DNA of 64,000 bases from Barnesiella propionica (GCF_025567045.1 NZ_JAOQJK010000004.1:186001-250000); one strand, 5' to 3'. Positions 36,514-45,111 are shown, numbered from the stretch's first letter. Notes: generated by a model from the letters alone, not told the origin. Made by a program: numbers and translations.

Positions 36514-37734
36514 TTATTCTTCGTCCGTTTCATATTTTTGGAACAGGAAATCGTTATACGGGAACCTGGTTGTATGTATTTCTTTTACACGTTGGTATAA
36601 CATTTCTTTCAGTTCTTCAATGTTTGTTTTCTCATGTGCCGAAATGAAAATACAATTGTCGTGCATTTTTGCCATCCAGGTCTCTTTCAATTCTTCCAGT
36701 GAAATATTCTCACGAGTACGCGGGGTAAGGTCGTCCGGAGCTTTCTCTATGTAGGTGAATGCATCTATTTTATTAAAAACGATGATCATCGGCTTATCAG
36801 CCGAATTGCATACTTCTTGTAAAGTCCGGTTTACCACTTCGATTTGTTCTTCGAAAGCAGGGTGCGAGATGTCGACGATATGTAATAAAAGGTCTGCATC
36901 ACGTACTTCATCCAGAGTGGATTTGAACGATTCGACCAGATGTGTGGGCAATTTACGGATAAATCCGACCGTATCGGTAAGGAGAAATGGAAGATTGTCG
37001 ATGATAACTTTACGCACAGTCGTATCAAGAGTCGCGAATAATTTGTTTTCGGCAAATACTTCCGATTTGCTCATCAAATTCATTAATGTGGATTTTCCTA
37101 CATTCGTATAACCGACAAGAGCGACGCGTACCATTTTTCCCCGGTTTTTTCTCTGCATGGATTTTTGCCGGTCGATGTGTTGCAGTTCTTCTTTTAGCCT
37201 GGATATTTTATCAAGGATAATGCGTCGGTCCGTTTCTATCTGGGTTTCACCGGGGCCACGCATACCTATACCTCCCCTTTGACGTTCCAGGTGGGTCCAT
37301 AGCCGTGTAAGTCTGGGGAGCAGATATTGATACTGGGCCAGTTCCACCTGAGTTTTTGCATTGGCTGTTTGTGCCCTTGCGGCAAAAATATCCAGAATAA
37401 GACTGGTACGGTCGAGTATCTTGACTTGCAGTTCCCGCTCTATATTTTGTACTTGCTTGGAAGACAAATCATCGTCGAAAATCACCATGCCTATTTCATT
37501 CTCTGCTATATATTCTTTAATCTCCTGTAATTTTCCTGTTCCTACGAAAGTTCTTGAATTCGGGGTATCCAGACGTTGCAGGAATTTTTTTACCGGTTGC
37601 GCTCCTGCCGTTTCGGCGAGGAAGGCAAGTTCGTCCAGATATTCATTGGCTTTAGCCTCATTTTGAGCAGGAGTAATAAGTCCCACCAGTACGGTTTTTT
37701 CTGTTTCCTGTTTTGTCAGGATAAATTCTTTCAT
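36514..37734 (-). CDS. hflX: GTPase HflX
   Basis: A 406-residue ribosome-associated GTPase of the Obg-HflX group, which splits stalled ribosomes under stress. The HflX N-terminal domain (FVGTGKLQEIKEYIAE, VIFDDDLSSKQVQNIERELQ, LDRTSLILDIFAARAQT) and the glycine-rich linker RQRGGIGMRGPGETQIETDR are diagnostic. The GTPase motifs are GYTNVGKST, DTVGFIRKLP and NKIDAF. A minus-strand TATATTTG (complement of 37765-37772) lies about 30 bases upstream. It is followed by the DUF4954 gene. Confidence 0.97.
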   Translation of the reverse strand: MKEFILTKQETEKTVLVGLITPAQNEAKANEYLDELAFLAETAGAQPVKKFLQRLDTPNSRTFVGTGKLQEIKEYIAENEIGMVIFDDDLSSKQVQNIERELQVKILDRTSLILDIFAARAQTANAKTQVELAQYQYLLPRLTRLWTHLERQRGGIGMRGPGETQIETDRRIILDKISRLKEELQHIDRQKSMQRKNRGKMVRVALVGYTNVGKSTLMNLMSKSEVFAENKLFATLDTTVRKVIIDNLPFLLTDTVGFIRKLPTHLVESFKSTLDEVRDADLLLHIVDISHPAFEEQIEVVNRTLQEVCNSADKPMIIVFNKIDAFTYIEKAPDDLTPRTRENISLEELKETWMAKMHDNCIFISAHEKTNIEELKEMLYQRVKEIHTTRFPYNDFLFQKYETDEE

Positions 37735-37964
37735 GCAATTGGTTTATTGTAAATTTAACAGTTGCAAATATAATGGATTTGGATGGCATTTGGTTCTTAT
37801 TTAAGTGATATTGAGAATTTGTACTCCTATCTCGTGAAAATGAAAAGTATGTTTTTGATTAGATACAATTTTTTATAAAGATTTTTTATAAAAATATGGT
37901 TTTGCCGGAACTGGTATGTGTGCTACAGTTTAGAGTATTCTAAGGAGATATAAGAGCTTTATAT

Positions 37965-37972
37965 TATATTTG
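37965..37972 (+). promoter_or_regulatory. Candidate -7 element of the histidine phosphatase gene
   Basis: TATATTTG matches TAnnTTTG and would start transcription about 18 bases before the ATG at 37997. No upstream TTG at proper spacing was seen. Confidence 0.5.
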
Positions 37973-37996
37973 CATGGATGATAAACGGAAAAGGAT

Positions 37997-38665
37997 ATGA
38001 AACCTAAACGCATTATACTTATTCGTCACGGAGAAAGCGAAGCGAACGTAGACCGTTATTTGTTCGGCAGCATTCCCGATTACAGGATAGAGCTTACCGA
38101 AAAAGGTTTGGAGCATGCCTGGCATGCGGGGATAAGATTAAAAGAATTGGTAAGGGATGAAACTTTATATTTTTATGTTTCTCCTTTCTGGCGAACGCGT
38201 TCTACTTTTGAACAGTTAGTTTCGAGCTTTCCGCGACGGCAATACCGGTATAGCGAAGAACCCCGTTTAAGGGAACAGGAGTGGGGGTATCTGAGGTGCA
38301 ACGAAGATTTTGACAAGATATGCAGGGAACGTCGGGAATACGGAATTTTTTATTATCGTATTCCCGGTGGTGAAGCCGCTACAGATGTCTACGATCGCAT
38401 TAATGATTTGCTGGGGTCGCTGCACAGGGATTTTTCCCGGGATGATTACCCGGGAAATTGTGTGCTGGTTACTCATGGGCTGGTTATACGGTTATTCCTT
38501 ATGAGATGGTATCATTTAACTGTCGAAGAATTTGAAGCTATGGATTCTCCCGGGAATTGCGAGCTCGTAGTCATGGAGAACGACGGTGCCGGCCGTTATA
38601 TGCTGAAAACACCTTTGTCTACCCACGATACCGATCCTGCCCATAGCAGACCGATACGTTTATAA
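37997..38665 (+). CDS. Histidine phosphatase family protein (phosphoglycerate mutase-like)
   Basis: A 222-residue cytoplasmic protein of the histidine phosphatase superfamily. The catalytic RHG motif is in IILIRHGESEAN with the phospho-accepting histidine near residue 10. The second histidine is in VLVTHGLVIRLF, and the conserved arginine and glutamate lie in YVSPFWRTRSTFE and EEPRLREQEWG. The family includes phosphoglycerate mutases and many phosphatases. The length and divergence from GpmA suggest a phosphatase of unknown substrate. Confidence 0.9.
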   Translation: MKPKRIILIRHGESEANVDRYLFGSIPDYRIELTEKGLEHAWHAGIRLKELVRDETLYFYVSPFWRTRSTFEQLVSSFPRRQYRYSEEPRLREQEWGYLRCNEDFDKICRERREYGIFYYRIPGGEAATDVYDRINDLLGSLHRDFSRDDYPGNCVLVTHGLVIRLFLMRWYHLTVEEFEAMDSPGNCELVVMENDGAGRYMLKTPLSTHDTDPAHSRPIRL

Positions 38666-38720
38666 TAATTCTATAAGTTAGTTTTCGTTTATTTTTATCT
38701 CATGTTAAATTTCATTTCCC

Positions 38721-38728
38721 TAATTTTG
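38721..38728 (+). promoter_or_regulatory. Candidate -7 element of the GNAT-nitrilase gene
   Basis: TAATTTTG matches TAnnTTTG, 28 bases before the start codon at 38757. No -33 element is clear. Confidence 0.45.
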
Positions 38729-38756
38729 CGTAGCTGTTTCAATTTAAAAAAATAAA

Positions 38757-40292
38757 ATGGAAGTCTCACATAAAATTAATAAAGTCCAGATACGGAATCT
38801 GCAGTTGGAAGACTATACGCAGTTGTCGCAATCCTTTACCCGGGTGTATTCAGACGGATCGGATGTATTCTGGACAAGAGAACAAATAGGAAAGCTGATA
38901 GATATTTTTCCAGAAGGGCAGATTGTTGCCGTAGTAGACGAGATGATCGTGGGTTGTGCTCTTTCCATAATAGTAGATTATGATATGGTTAAGAACGATC
39001 ATACTTATGCGAAAGTGACGGGTGATGAAACCTTTTGTACGCATAATCCGAACGGCAATATATTATATGGCATAGAAGTGTTTGTCCACCCCGATTACCG
39101 AGGATTGCGGCTGGCACGCCGTATGTACGATTACCGTAAGGAACTTTGCGAAACCTTGAATCTGAAAGCTATCATGTTCGGAGGGCGTATTCCTAATTAT
39201 TATAAGTATGCAGCAGACATGCGGCCTAAGGAATATATTCAGAGGGTCAAGCTGAAAGAAATATACGATCCGGTACTGACGTTCCAGTTATCTAATGATT
39301 TCCATGTGCGCAAGGTAATGACCAATTATTTGCCTAATGACGAAGAATCCAGGCATTATGCTACTTTATTACAATGGGACAATATATATTATACTCCTCC
39401 TACAACCGATTTTGTTGCCGCTAAAACGACGGTTCGCGTAGGATTGGTACAGTGGCAGATGCGCTCTTATAATACGATAGACGATGTTTTCGAGCAGGTC
39501 GAATTTTTTGTGGATGCTGTATCGGACTATAAAAGCGACTTTATTCTTTTTCCCGAATATTTTAATGCTCCTATGATGGCGAAATATAATCATCTGGGAG
39601 AATCGCAGGCAATACGCGAGCTGGCTAAATATACCGAGGAGATACGTGACCGGTTTATCAATCTGGCTATCAGTTATAATATAAATATTATTACGGGAAG
39701 TATGCCTCTGGTACGCGATGGCAGCCTCTATAACGTCGGTTTTCTTTGTCGTCGCGACGGTAGTGTGGAAACGTATGAGAAAGTGCATATAACGCCTGAC
39801 GAGGCAAAGAGCTGGGGGCTTTCGGGCGGTAATATGGTACAGACATTCGAAACGGATTGTGCCAGAATAGGAGTACTTATCTGTTATGATGTGGAATTTC
39901 CCGAATTGTCGCGTATTATGGCCGATCAGGGTATGCAGATATTGTTTGTTCCTTTTATGACGGATACACAGAACGGATATTCCCGCGTACGGGTATGTGC
40001 ACAAGCCAGAGCGATAGAGAATGAGTGCTTTGTCGTGATAGCGGGTAGCGTAGGCAATCTTCCCCGTGTACATAATATGGATATACAATATGCGCAGTCT
40101 GCTGTATTTACTCCTTGTGATTTTGCTTTTCCGACGGACGGGAAGAGGGCGGAGGCTACTCCTAATACAGAAATGATTCTGGTATCGGATGTAGATCTCG
40201 ATCTGTTGAATGAATTACACACGTATGGAAGTGTACGTAATTTAAAAGATCGCAGGCATGATCTTTATGAGCTAAAAACTAAAAGGAGATAG
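38757..40292 (+). CDS. Bifunctional GNAT acetyltransferase / carbon-nitrogen hydrolase
   Basis: A 511-residue fusion protein. Residues 10-200 form a GNAT domain (YGIEVFVHPDYRGLRLARRM for acetyl-CoA binding). Residues about 220-490 form a nitrilase-superfamily domain with its catalytic triad: Glu in LFPEYFNAPM, Lys in YEKVHITPDE and Cys in IGVLICYDVEFPE. Such fusions recur in Bacteroidota and some other bacteria. The reaction is unknown, but an amide made or broken in concert with acetylation is a fair guess. The protein is cytoplasmic. It stands between a phosphatase and a two-component operon, and neither neighbour suggests a substrate. Confidence 0.92.
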   Translation: MEVSHKINKVQIRNLQLEDYTQLSQSFTRVYSDGSDVFWTREQIGKLIDIFPEGQIVAVVDEMIVGCALSIIVDYDMVKNDHTYAKVTGDETFCTHNPNGNILYGIEVFVHPDYRGLRLARRMYDYRKELCETLNLKAIMFGGRIPNYYKYAADMRPKEYIQRVKLKEIYDPVLTFQLSNDFHVRKVMTNYLPNDEESRHYATLLQWDNIYYTPPTTDFVAAKTTVRVGLVQWQMRSYNTIDDVFEQVEFFVDAVSDYKSDFILFPEYFNAPMMAKYNHLGESQAIRELAKYTEEIRDRFINLAISYNINIITGSMPLVRDGSLYNVGFLCRRDGSVETYEKVHITPDEAKSWGLSGGNMVQTFETDCARIGVLICYDVEFPELSRIMADQGMQILFVPFMTDTQNGYSRVRVCAQARAIENECFVVIAGSVGNLPRVHNMDIQYAQSAVFTPCDFAFPTDGKRAEATPNTEMILVSDVDLDLLNELHTYGSVRNLKDRRHDLYELKTKRR

Positions 40293-40313
40293 TTATAATA
40301 ATGATTTTTTGTA

Positions 40314-40340
40314 TATATTTGTAAAATCTGACGACGTCAG
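40314..40340 (+). promoter_or_regulatory. Candidate promoter and palindrome before the phosphorelay operon
   Basis: TATATTTG (40314-40321) matches the -7 element. Just downstream, where transcription would start, CTGACG-A-CGTCAG (40328-40340) is a perfect palindrome that could bind a regulator. The kinase start codon is at 40361. Confidence 0.45.
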
Positions 40341-40360
40341 GTCCTATGACAGATTTGTGA

Positions 40361-42823
40361 ATGTTACAAAGCTTTAAGACACTTAAATTGAAAGTCGTAT
40401 TGGGGTATATGTCCCTGATAGCTATTTTGTTGGTAACTTTCTTTTTTTTACATAAGGAGTTGTCGGCATTTTCTGGCTATGACCGTTTTGAGGCAGAGCA
40501 GAGGCAGCGGCGTGAGTCTGTGAACCGCTTTTTTGTAGATTTGTATAGGACCGAAGTTCTTGCTCAGGTATTGAATCAGGGCCGTACCTCGGATTTTAAT
40601 GCTTACCGTATCGCCCTTTCGGATGCATTAGCTTCAGCCGATTCTTTGTGCTTGTTGATGGCCGATTCGCTTCAAATATCCCGTATAGATAGTATTCGTG
40701 TTTTGTTGAAGATACGGGATCGCAGTTTAGAAAATCTGGTCTGGGCCGCATCGGCGGAGAAGAAAAGCGGTATCAGGAATATCCAGAAATTACGGCTGAA
40801 ACAAGATTCTCTTCTTGATGTGCAGGAAAAACATGACAAGATCATCGCCGAGCAGGATTCTATTATTAAAAAAAGTCGAAATAAGGGCTTTTTCAAACGG
40901 TTTGTGGAAGTGTTTTCTCCGGACAAGAAGACGGCCCGTCGTATCGACAGTTTGCAGAATGTTCGTCATAAGACTGGCGAGTATATGGATTCGATAGCCG
41001 TGAACCTGAAAGAGTCCGGTTCCCGGTATGAGGAAGACATGGGAGGAATGCAGGCCCGAACTTGGTTGAATTTACGAAAAGTGTTACAAGAGAATCAGTC
41101 ACTGACCGTGAGAATCAGTGGCCTTATACACGAGTTTGAACAAAAAGAGCGGGCAGAATATGACGAACGGGTTATGCAATATGGGGATGTCCGTATGAAT
41201 GCCCTTCATATGATAACGATGATTGCTATTATTGCGATATTGCTGGCGCTTGTGTTCGGAGCTATGATTTGGCGTGATATCACGAGAGGGAACCGTTACC
41301 GAAAAGAACTTGAAATAGCCAGAAAGAAAGCGGAAGAATTGTTGTCGGCCAGAGAGAACCTCATGCTTACCATTACTCATGACTTTAAAGCTCCTTTAAG
41401 TTCAATAATTGGATATACGGAGCTTTTATCCCGTTTGACAAAAGGGGATCGGCAGAAGTATTATCTGAGTAATATGAAACATTCTTCGGAACATTTGTTG
41501 AGGCTGGTAACGAATTTATTGGATTTTCACCGGTTGGATTCACATAAGATAGAGGCCAATAATATTCCGTTTAATCCTAAATTGCTGTTTGACGAAATCG
41601 TAACAGCATTTGAACCAGTCGTTGCACAAAAAGGATTGAAATTAATTTACAAATCCGATCCACGGTTACAGGGACATTTTGAAGGAGATCCTTTACGCCT
41701 CAAACAAATTGCCGATAATCTTCTCTCCAATGCAATTAAGTTTACGCGTAGAGGCAGTATTACATTACATTTGTTTGAAGAAAATGGATCGCTGTGTTTT
41801 TCGGTGAGCGATACGGGAAAAGGAATTGCAAAAAGCGATTTGGAAAAGATATTTCAGGAATTTACGCGTTTGCCCGGAGCTCAGGGTGAAGAAGGCTTCG
41901 GCCTGGGACTTACAATTACCCGCCAGCTGGTGAATTTACTAAGTGGAGAGATAATCGTGGGAAGCGAAGAGGGCGTCGGAAGTAATTTTACGGTTCGTTT
42001 GCCTTTAGTACCGGTAGAGACAACAAGCTTGAAAAAATCGGGAAAGACTTTAATGCTGGAGAATGTTCGCATCCTTTGTATAGATGATGATAAATTGCAA
42101 TTGGAGATGGTAAAAGCTATGTTGGAACAAGAAGGGGGAAACGTTACGATCTGTAATAAAGTTGACGATTTATTATTATCATTAGAAAGAGGAGTATTCG
42201 ATCTGATAATGACTGATCTGCAAATGCCTGAAATAAACGGTTTTGACCTGTTGTCGAAATTACGTAAATCTGGTTTACCGACTGGTGACACCATTCCTGT
42301 AATAGCCGTTACTGCAAGGAGTGATGCGAATGAACGGCATTTGCAAGAACGGGGATTTGCCGGTTGTCTTCATAAGCCTTTTTCTACAAAGGAGCTGATA
42401 GGAGCCGTTTTATCGGCTCTTGACAAATCGATGATAGACCGCGGAATCGAAGAGGACTTTGAACAGCGAAGCGACTGGCAGGGAGAATATGATTTTGACT
42501 CTCTCACTGCTTTTGCTGGTGACGATCGAACGGCCTGTGCCGAGATATTAGCTACATTTTTAGCCGAAACATCCGGAAATATAGAAAAAATGGAGCAAGC
42601 TTTTGAAGCTCATGATATGCGGGCTATAGCTGGAATGGCGCATAAGTTATTACCGCTTTTTACAATGATTAAAGCTTTAAGGGCTATTCCGGCTTTGAGC
42701 TGGCTGGAGCAGAGAAGAGACAAGGAGTATATTGAAGAGGTGTCCGGTAAAGTATCTATTGTGATCACTGAAGCCCGGCGGATAGTGGAAGAACTTCAAA
42801 AAAATAAGGAGATAAAGGAATGA
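40361..42823 (+). CDS. Hybrid sensor histidine kinase with receiver and HPt domains
   Basis: An 820-residue membrane kinase. Helix 1 spans about residues 10-30 and helix 2 about 285-305, bracketing a periplasmic sensor of about 250 residues rich in charged, coiled-coil-like sequence. HisKA has the phosphoacceptor H340 (ITHDFKAPLSSIIGYTELL). The HATPase has SDTGKGIAKSD and GFGLGLTI. The receiver has D619 (IMTDLQMPEINGFD). A C-terminal HPt domain has H761 (IAGMAHKLLPL). It can thus run the first three steps of a His-Asp-His-Asp relay by itself. Its stop overlaps the start of the sigma-54 response regulator (ATGA), so that protein is the obvious final acceptor. The stimulus is unknown. Confidence 0.93.
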   Translation: MLQSFKTLKLKVVLGYMSLIAILLVTFFFLHKELSAFSGYDRFEAEQRQRRESVNRFFVDLYRTEVLAQVLNQGRTSDFNAYRIALSDALASADSLCLLMADSLQISRIDSIRVLLKIRDRSLENLVWAASAEKKSGIRNIQKLRLKQDSLLDVQEKHDKIIAEQDSIIKKSRNKGFFKRFVEVFSPDKKTARRIDSLQNVRHKTGEYMDSIAVNLKESGSRYEEDMGGMQARTWLNLRKVLQENQSLTVRISGLIHEFEQKERAEYDERVMQYGDVRMNALHMITMIAIIAILLALVFGAMIWRDITRGNRYRKELEIARKKAEELLSARENLMLTITHDFKAPLSSIIGYTELLSRLTKGDRQKYYLSNMKHSSEHLLRLVTNLLDFHRLDSHKIEANNIPFNPKLLFDEIVTAFEPVVAQKGLKLIYKSDPRLQGHFEGDPLRLKQIADNLLSNAIKFTRRGSITLHLFEENGSLCFSVSDTGKGIAKSDLEKIFQEFTRLPGAQGEEGFGLGLTITRQLVNLLSGEIIVGSEEGVGSNFTVRLPLVPVETTSLKKSGKTLMLENVRILCIDDDKLQLEMVKAMLEQEGGNVTICNKVDDLLLSLERGVFDLIMTDLQMPEINGFDLLSKLRKSGLPTGDTIPVIAVTARSDANERHLQERGFAGCLHKPFSTKELIGAVLSALDKSMIDRGIEEDFEQRSDWQGEYDFDSLTAFAGDDRTACAEILATFLAETSGNIEKMEQAFEAHDMRAIAGMAHKLLPLFTMIKALRAIPALSWLEQRRDKEYIEEVSGKVSIVITEARRIVEELQKNKEIKE

Positions 42824-44172
42824 ATAAGATATTGATCGTAGAAGATGATATTACATATGCGAAGATGCTTAAAACCTGGCTTTCGCGTAAAGGATTTGAT
42901 GTCGTTTCTGTCAGTGAGGTCGGGAAAGCGGAAAAATATCTGGCGGAAAATAAAGTATCGCTTATTCTTTCGGATCTACGATTACCCGACAGGGATGGCA
43001 TCGAATTATTGGTCTGGATACGTGAAAATGATTTGGATATTCCGTTAATCGTTATGACGGGTTATGCCGGTATTCAGTCGGCAGTACAGGCGATGAAGTT
43101 GGGTGCCGTGGATTATGTAGAAAAACCGATGAACCCGGATGCGTTATTAAAAAAGATAGAAGATGCTCTGAACCCGGTTGCAAATGATAAGAATGCACCC
43201 CGGGAAAAAAGAAAAGAAAAGAACAGCCGTAAACAAGCATTGACTTCAGCGAATTATTTAGAAGGAGAAAGTGAAGCGGCAAAACAATTATATAATTATG
43301 TCCGTTTGGTTGCTCCTACTTCGATGTCGGTGCTTATAAACGGTGCTAGCGGAACCGGGAAAGAATATGTTGCCCGACAAATTCATTATTTGAGTAAGCG
43401 TTCTGATAAACCTTTTGTCGCTATAGATTGCGGTGCGATCCCGCGTGATCTTGCCGCATCGGAATTCTTCGGTCATAAAAAAGGTTCGTTTACGGGAGCC
43501 CTTTCCGATAAAATCGGGGCGTTTGAAGCAGCGGACGGAGGCACTATTTTTTTGGATGAAGTGGGTAATCTGAATTATGATACACAGATACAGCTACTTC
43601 GGGTTCTGCAGGAAAGAAAAATAAGGCCGGTGGGTTCCAATACAGAAATACCTGTTGATGTAAGGTTGATAAGCGCGACTAATGAAAATTTGCAGGATGC
43701 GATGGAAAAAGGTAACTTCAGAGATGACCTTTATCATCGGATCAATGAATTTACTATTCGTATGCCGCAGCTTTGTGAAAGAAAAGAAGATATATTACTG
43801 TTCGCTGATTTTTTTCTGGACAGGGCGAATAAAGAATTAGGTAAAGATGTTTCCGGATTTGAAGATAAGGCTTTGCAAAAAATTCGTACATATAGTTGGC
43901 CCGGTAATCTGAGACAAATGAAAAATGTGATTAAAAGAGCAACTTTGTTAACTAGCGGACGCTATATCACATCCGATGAATTAGATATCGATATTGTGCA
44001 GGAATCTGATGTACCGGATATTATGCCGTTGAGAAACGTGGCGACAGAACGTGAACGTATAATAGAAGCGTTACAACGTACGGGCAACAATAAAAGTAAA
44101 GCTGCCGAGCTTTTGCAGATTGACAGGAAGACATTGTACAATAAACTTAAATTGTACCATATTGAAGAATGA
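42820..44172 (+). CDS. Sigma-54-dependent response regulator (NtrC family)
   Basis: A 450-residue enhancer-binding protein. The N-terminal receiver has the phosphoacceptor D52 (LILSDLRLPDRDG). The AAA+ domain has Walker A GASGTGKE, the sigma-54-contacting loop as GSFTGA (a mild variant of GAFTGA) and Walker B TIFLDEVGNL. The C-terminal Fis-type helix-turn-helix is in ALQRTGNNKSKAAELLQIDR. Phosphorylation would drive assembly and activate RNA polymerase carrying sigma-54. It is translationally coupled to the hybrid kinase. The next gene has a sigma-54-like promoter with paired upstream repeats and is its likely target. Confidence 0.95.
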   Translation: MNKILIVEDDITYAKMLKTWLSRKGFDVVSVSEVGKAEKYLAENKVSLILSDLRLPDRDGIELLVWIRENDLDIPLIVMTGYAGIQSAVQAMKLGAVDYVEKPMNPDALLKKIEDALNPVANDKNAPREKRKEKNSRKQALTSANYLEGESEAAKQLYNYVRLVAPTSMSVLINGASGTGKEYVARQIHYLSKRSDKPFVAIDCGAIPRDLAASEFFGHKKGSFTGALSDKIGAFEAADGGTIFLDEVGNLNYDTQIQLLRVLQERKIRPVGSNTEIPVDVRLISATNENLQDAMEKGNFRDDLYHRINEFTIRMPQLCERKEDILLFADFFLDRANKELGKDVSGFEDKALQKIRTYSWPGNLRQMKNVIKRATLLTSGRYITSDELDIDIVQESDVPDIMPLRNVATERERIIEALQRTGNNKSKAAELLQIDRKTLYNKLKLYHIEE

Positions 44173-44181
44173 CTTTATGTT

Positions 44182-44213
44182 ATAGTGTGGAATTTTTCCA
44201 CACTATTTTTTTT
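44182..44213 (+). terminator. Intrinsic terminator of the phosphorelay operon
   Basis: ATAGTGTGGAA (44182-44192) pairs perfectly with TTCCACACTAT (44196-44206) around TTT and is followed by a T-run through 44213. It separates the regulatory operon from the repeat-protein gene, so the latter needs its own promoter. Confidence 0.92.
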
Positions 44214-44295
44214 AATTCCCCATTATTCTACAAAATTCCCCATTCCATAGTTTAATAGTTATTTTTTAAGTGCTTTATTTATAGTGCTTTATTTA
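44214..44295 (+). promoter_or_regulatory. Two pairs of direct repeats, candidate enhancer sites
   Basis: AATTCCCCATT occurs twice, at 44214-44224 and 44234-44244, exactly 20 bases (two helical turns) apart and 66-96 bases upstream of the -24 element. AGTGCTTTATTTA occurs twice nearer the promoter, at 44269-44281 and 44283-44295, 14 bases apart. Paired sites at this distance are typical of binding sites for NtrC-type activators. Confidence 0.55.
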
Positions 44296-44308
44296 AATGT
44301 GTTTATTC

Positions 44309-44323
44309 TGGCATCACTTTTGG
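44309..44323 (+). promoter_or_regulatory. Sigma-54-like promoter of the repeat-protein gene
   Basis: TGGCATCACTTTTGG matches the sigma-54 pattern TGGCA-N6-TTG, with GG at -24 and the next conserved dinucleotide exactly 12 bases on. That dinucleotide is GG where GC is the consensus, the one blemish. Transcription would start near 44335, about 35 bases before the start codon. Confidence 0.6.
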
Positions 44324-44369
44324 TCTTATATTATCAGAAGTGAAGTTGAACAGTCTTAAAAAAACGATT

Positions 44370-44924
44370 ATGAAAAAGTTAGCATTATCAGTAGCTGTGT
44401 TTATGATGGCATTAGGCGGAGTGATGAATTTATCAGCTCAGGAACCGACCAGTTCAGAGCCTACCAAAGAAGAAAAGAAAGATAGCGTTCCGAGTCAGGA
44501 GCCGAAGAAAGATACATCCGTTTCATTTGCCCTGATGGATGAGCCTGTTTCTTCCGAACCGAAAGAAGAAAAGAAAGATAGCGTTCCGAGTCAGGAGCCG
44601 AAAAAAGATGCATCCGTTTCTTTTGCCCTGATGGATGAGCCTGCTTCCTCAGAACCGAAAGAAGAAAAGAAAGATAGCGTTCCGAGCCAGGAGCCGAAGA
44701 AAGATGCATTCGTTTCGTTTGCTCTGATGGATGAGCCAACCTCTACCGAACCGAAAGAAGAAAAGAAAGATAGCATTCCGAGCCAGGAGCCGAAAAAAGA
44801 TGCATCCGTTTCATTTGCCCTGATGGATGAGCCTGCTTCCTCAGAACCTAAAGAAGAAAAAACGGATACGGTTCCACCCACTCAGAAATCAGATAAAGCC
44901 GTTTCTGAATATGGAATAGCATAA
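44370..44924 (+). CDS. Secreted tandem-repeat protein, function unknown
   Basis: A 184-residue protein starting at the ATG at 44370, which opens a signal peptide (MKKLALSVAVFMMALGGVMN, cleaved after SAQ or nearby). An ATG at 44340 gives a poor extension. The mature protein is almost entirely four copies of a 32- or 33-residue unit plus a decayed fifth. Each unit has an acidic/proline part (EPxSSEPKEEKKDSVPSQEP), a KKDA linker and a hydrophobic VSFALMD. Composition suggests an unfolded, highly charged linker-like polypeptide with periodic hydrophobic patches. I do not recognise a family. It sits directly downstream of a sigma-54 activator and has a sigma-54-like promoter, so it is the probable output of that system. 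Confidence 0.85.
   Translation: MKKLALSVAVFMMALGGVMNLSAQEPTSSEPTKEEKKDSVPSQEPKKDTSVSFALMDEPVSSEPKEEKKDSVPSQEPKKDASVSFALMDEPASSEPKEEKKDSVPSQEPKKDAFVSFALMDEPTSTEPKEEKKDSIPSQEPKKDASVSFALMDEPASSEPKEEKTDTVPPTQKSDKAVSEYGIA
44442..44921 (+). repeat. 96-bp coding tandem repeat
   Basis: Units at 44442-44540 (99 bp, one extra codon), 44541-44636, 44637-44732, 44733-44828 and a degenerate 44829-44921. The inner units are nearly identical at the DNA level, including synonymous positions, which points to recent duplication. Confidence 0.92.
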
Positions 44925-44977
44925 AAAATAACTTGACAATCAATTTCGTGAGAAATAAATTCTATATTCTTGTTTTG

Positions 44978-45111
44978 CAACACCTTGCTTCTCAACCTTC
45001 TATCACCCACTATCTATTCCCAATTAGTTGAGAAGCGGAGGCTATCTACAGAAAGCCTCTTAATAAGTGATTTTGAGAATCTCTGGCGATTGGTTCGTCG
45101 GAGATTTTTTT
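44978..45111 (+). ncRNA. Possible small structured RNA or structured 3' UTR
   Basis: Three stems follow each other in a gene-free stretch. GCTTCTCAAC (44987-44996) pairs with GTTGAGAAGC (45027-45036). GAGGCT (45038-45043) pairs with AGCCTC (45054-45059). A terminator stem pairs 45078-45089 with 45095-45106 and runs into seven T (45105-45111). A weak promoter-like TATTCTTG lies at 44965-44972. It could be an independent sRNA or the tail of the repeat-protein mRNA. The 5' end is a guess. Confidence 0.4.
45078..45111 (+). terminator. Intrinsic terminator upstream of the SPFH gene
   Basis: The 12-bp stem (45078-45089 with 45095-45106, two wobble pairs) has a 5-base loop TTGGT and a T-run to 45111. 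It closes either the repeat-protein transcript or a separate small RNA. Confidence 0.8.

Noticed and set aside
44461..44881. Two overlapping minus-strand frames with repeated sequence
   Set aside because: They are the antisense of the tandem-repeat gene. Their repetition merely reflects the 96-bp coding repeat, and the plus-strand frame has a signal peptide and promoter.
44442..44921. Regular direct repeats resembling a CRISPR array
   Set aside because: The units are contiguous, in frame and without unique spacers, so this is a coding repeat.
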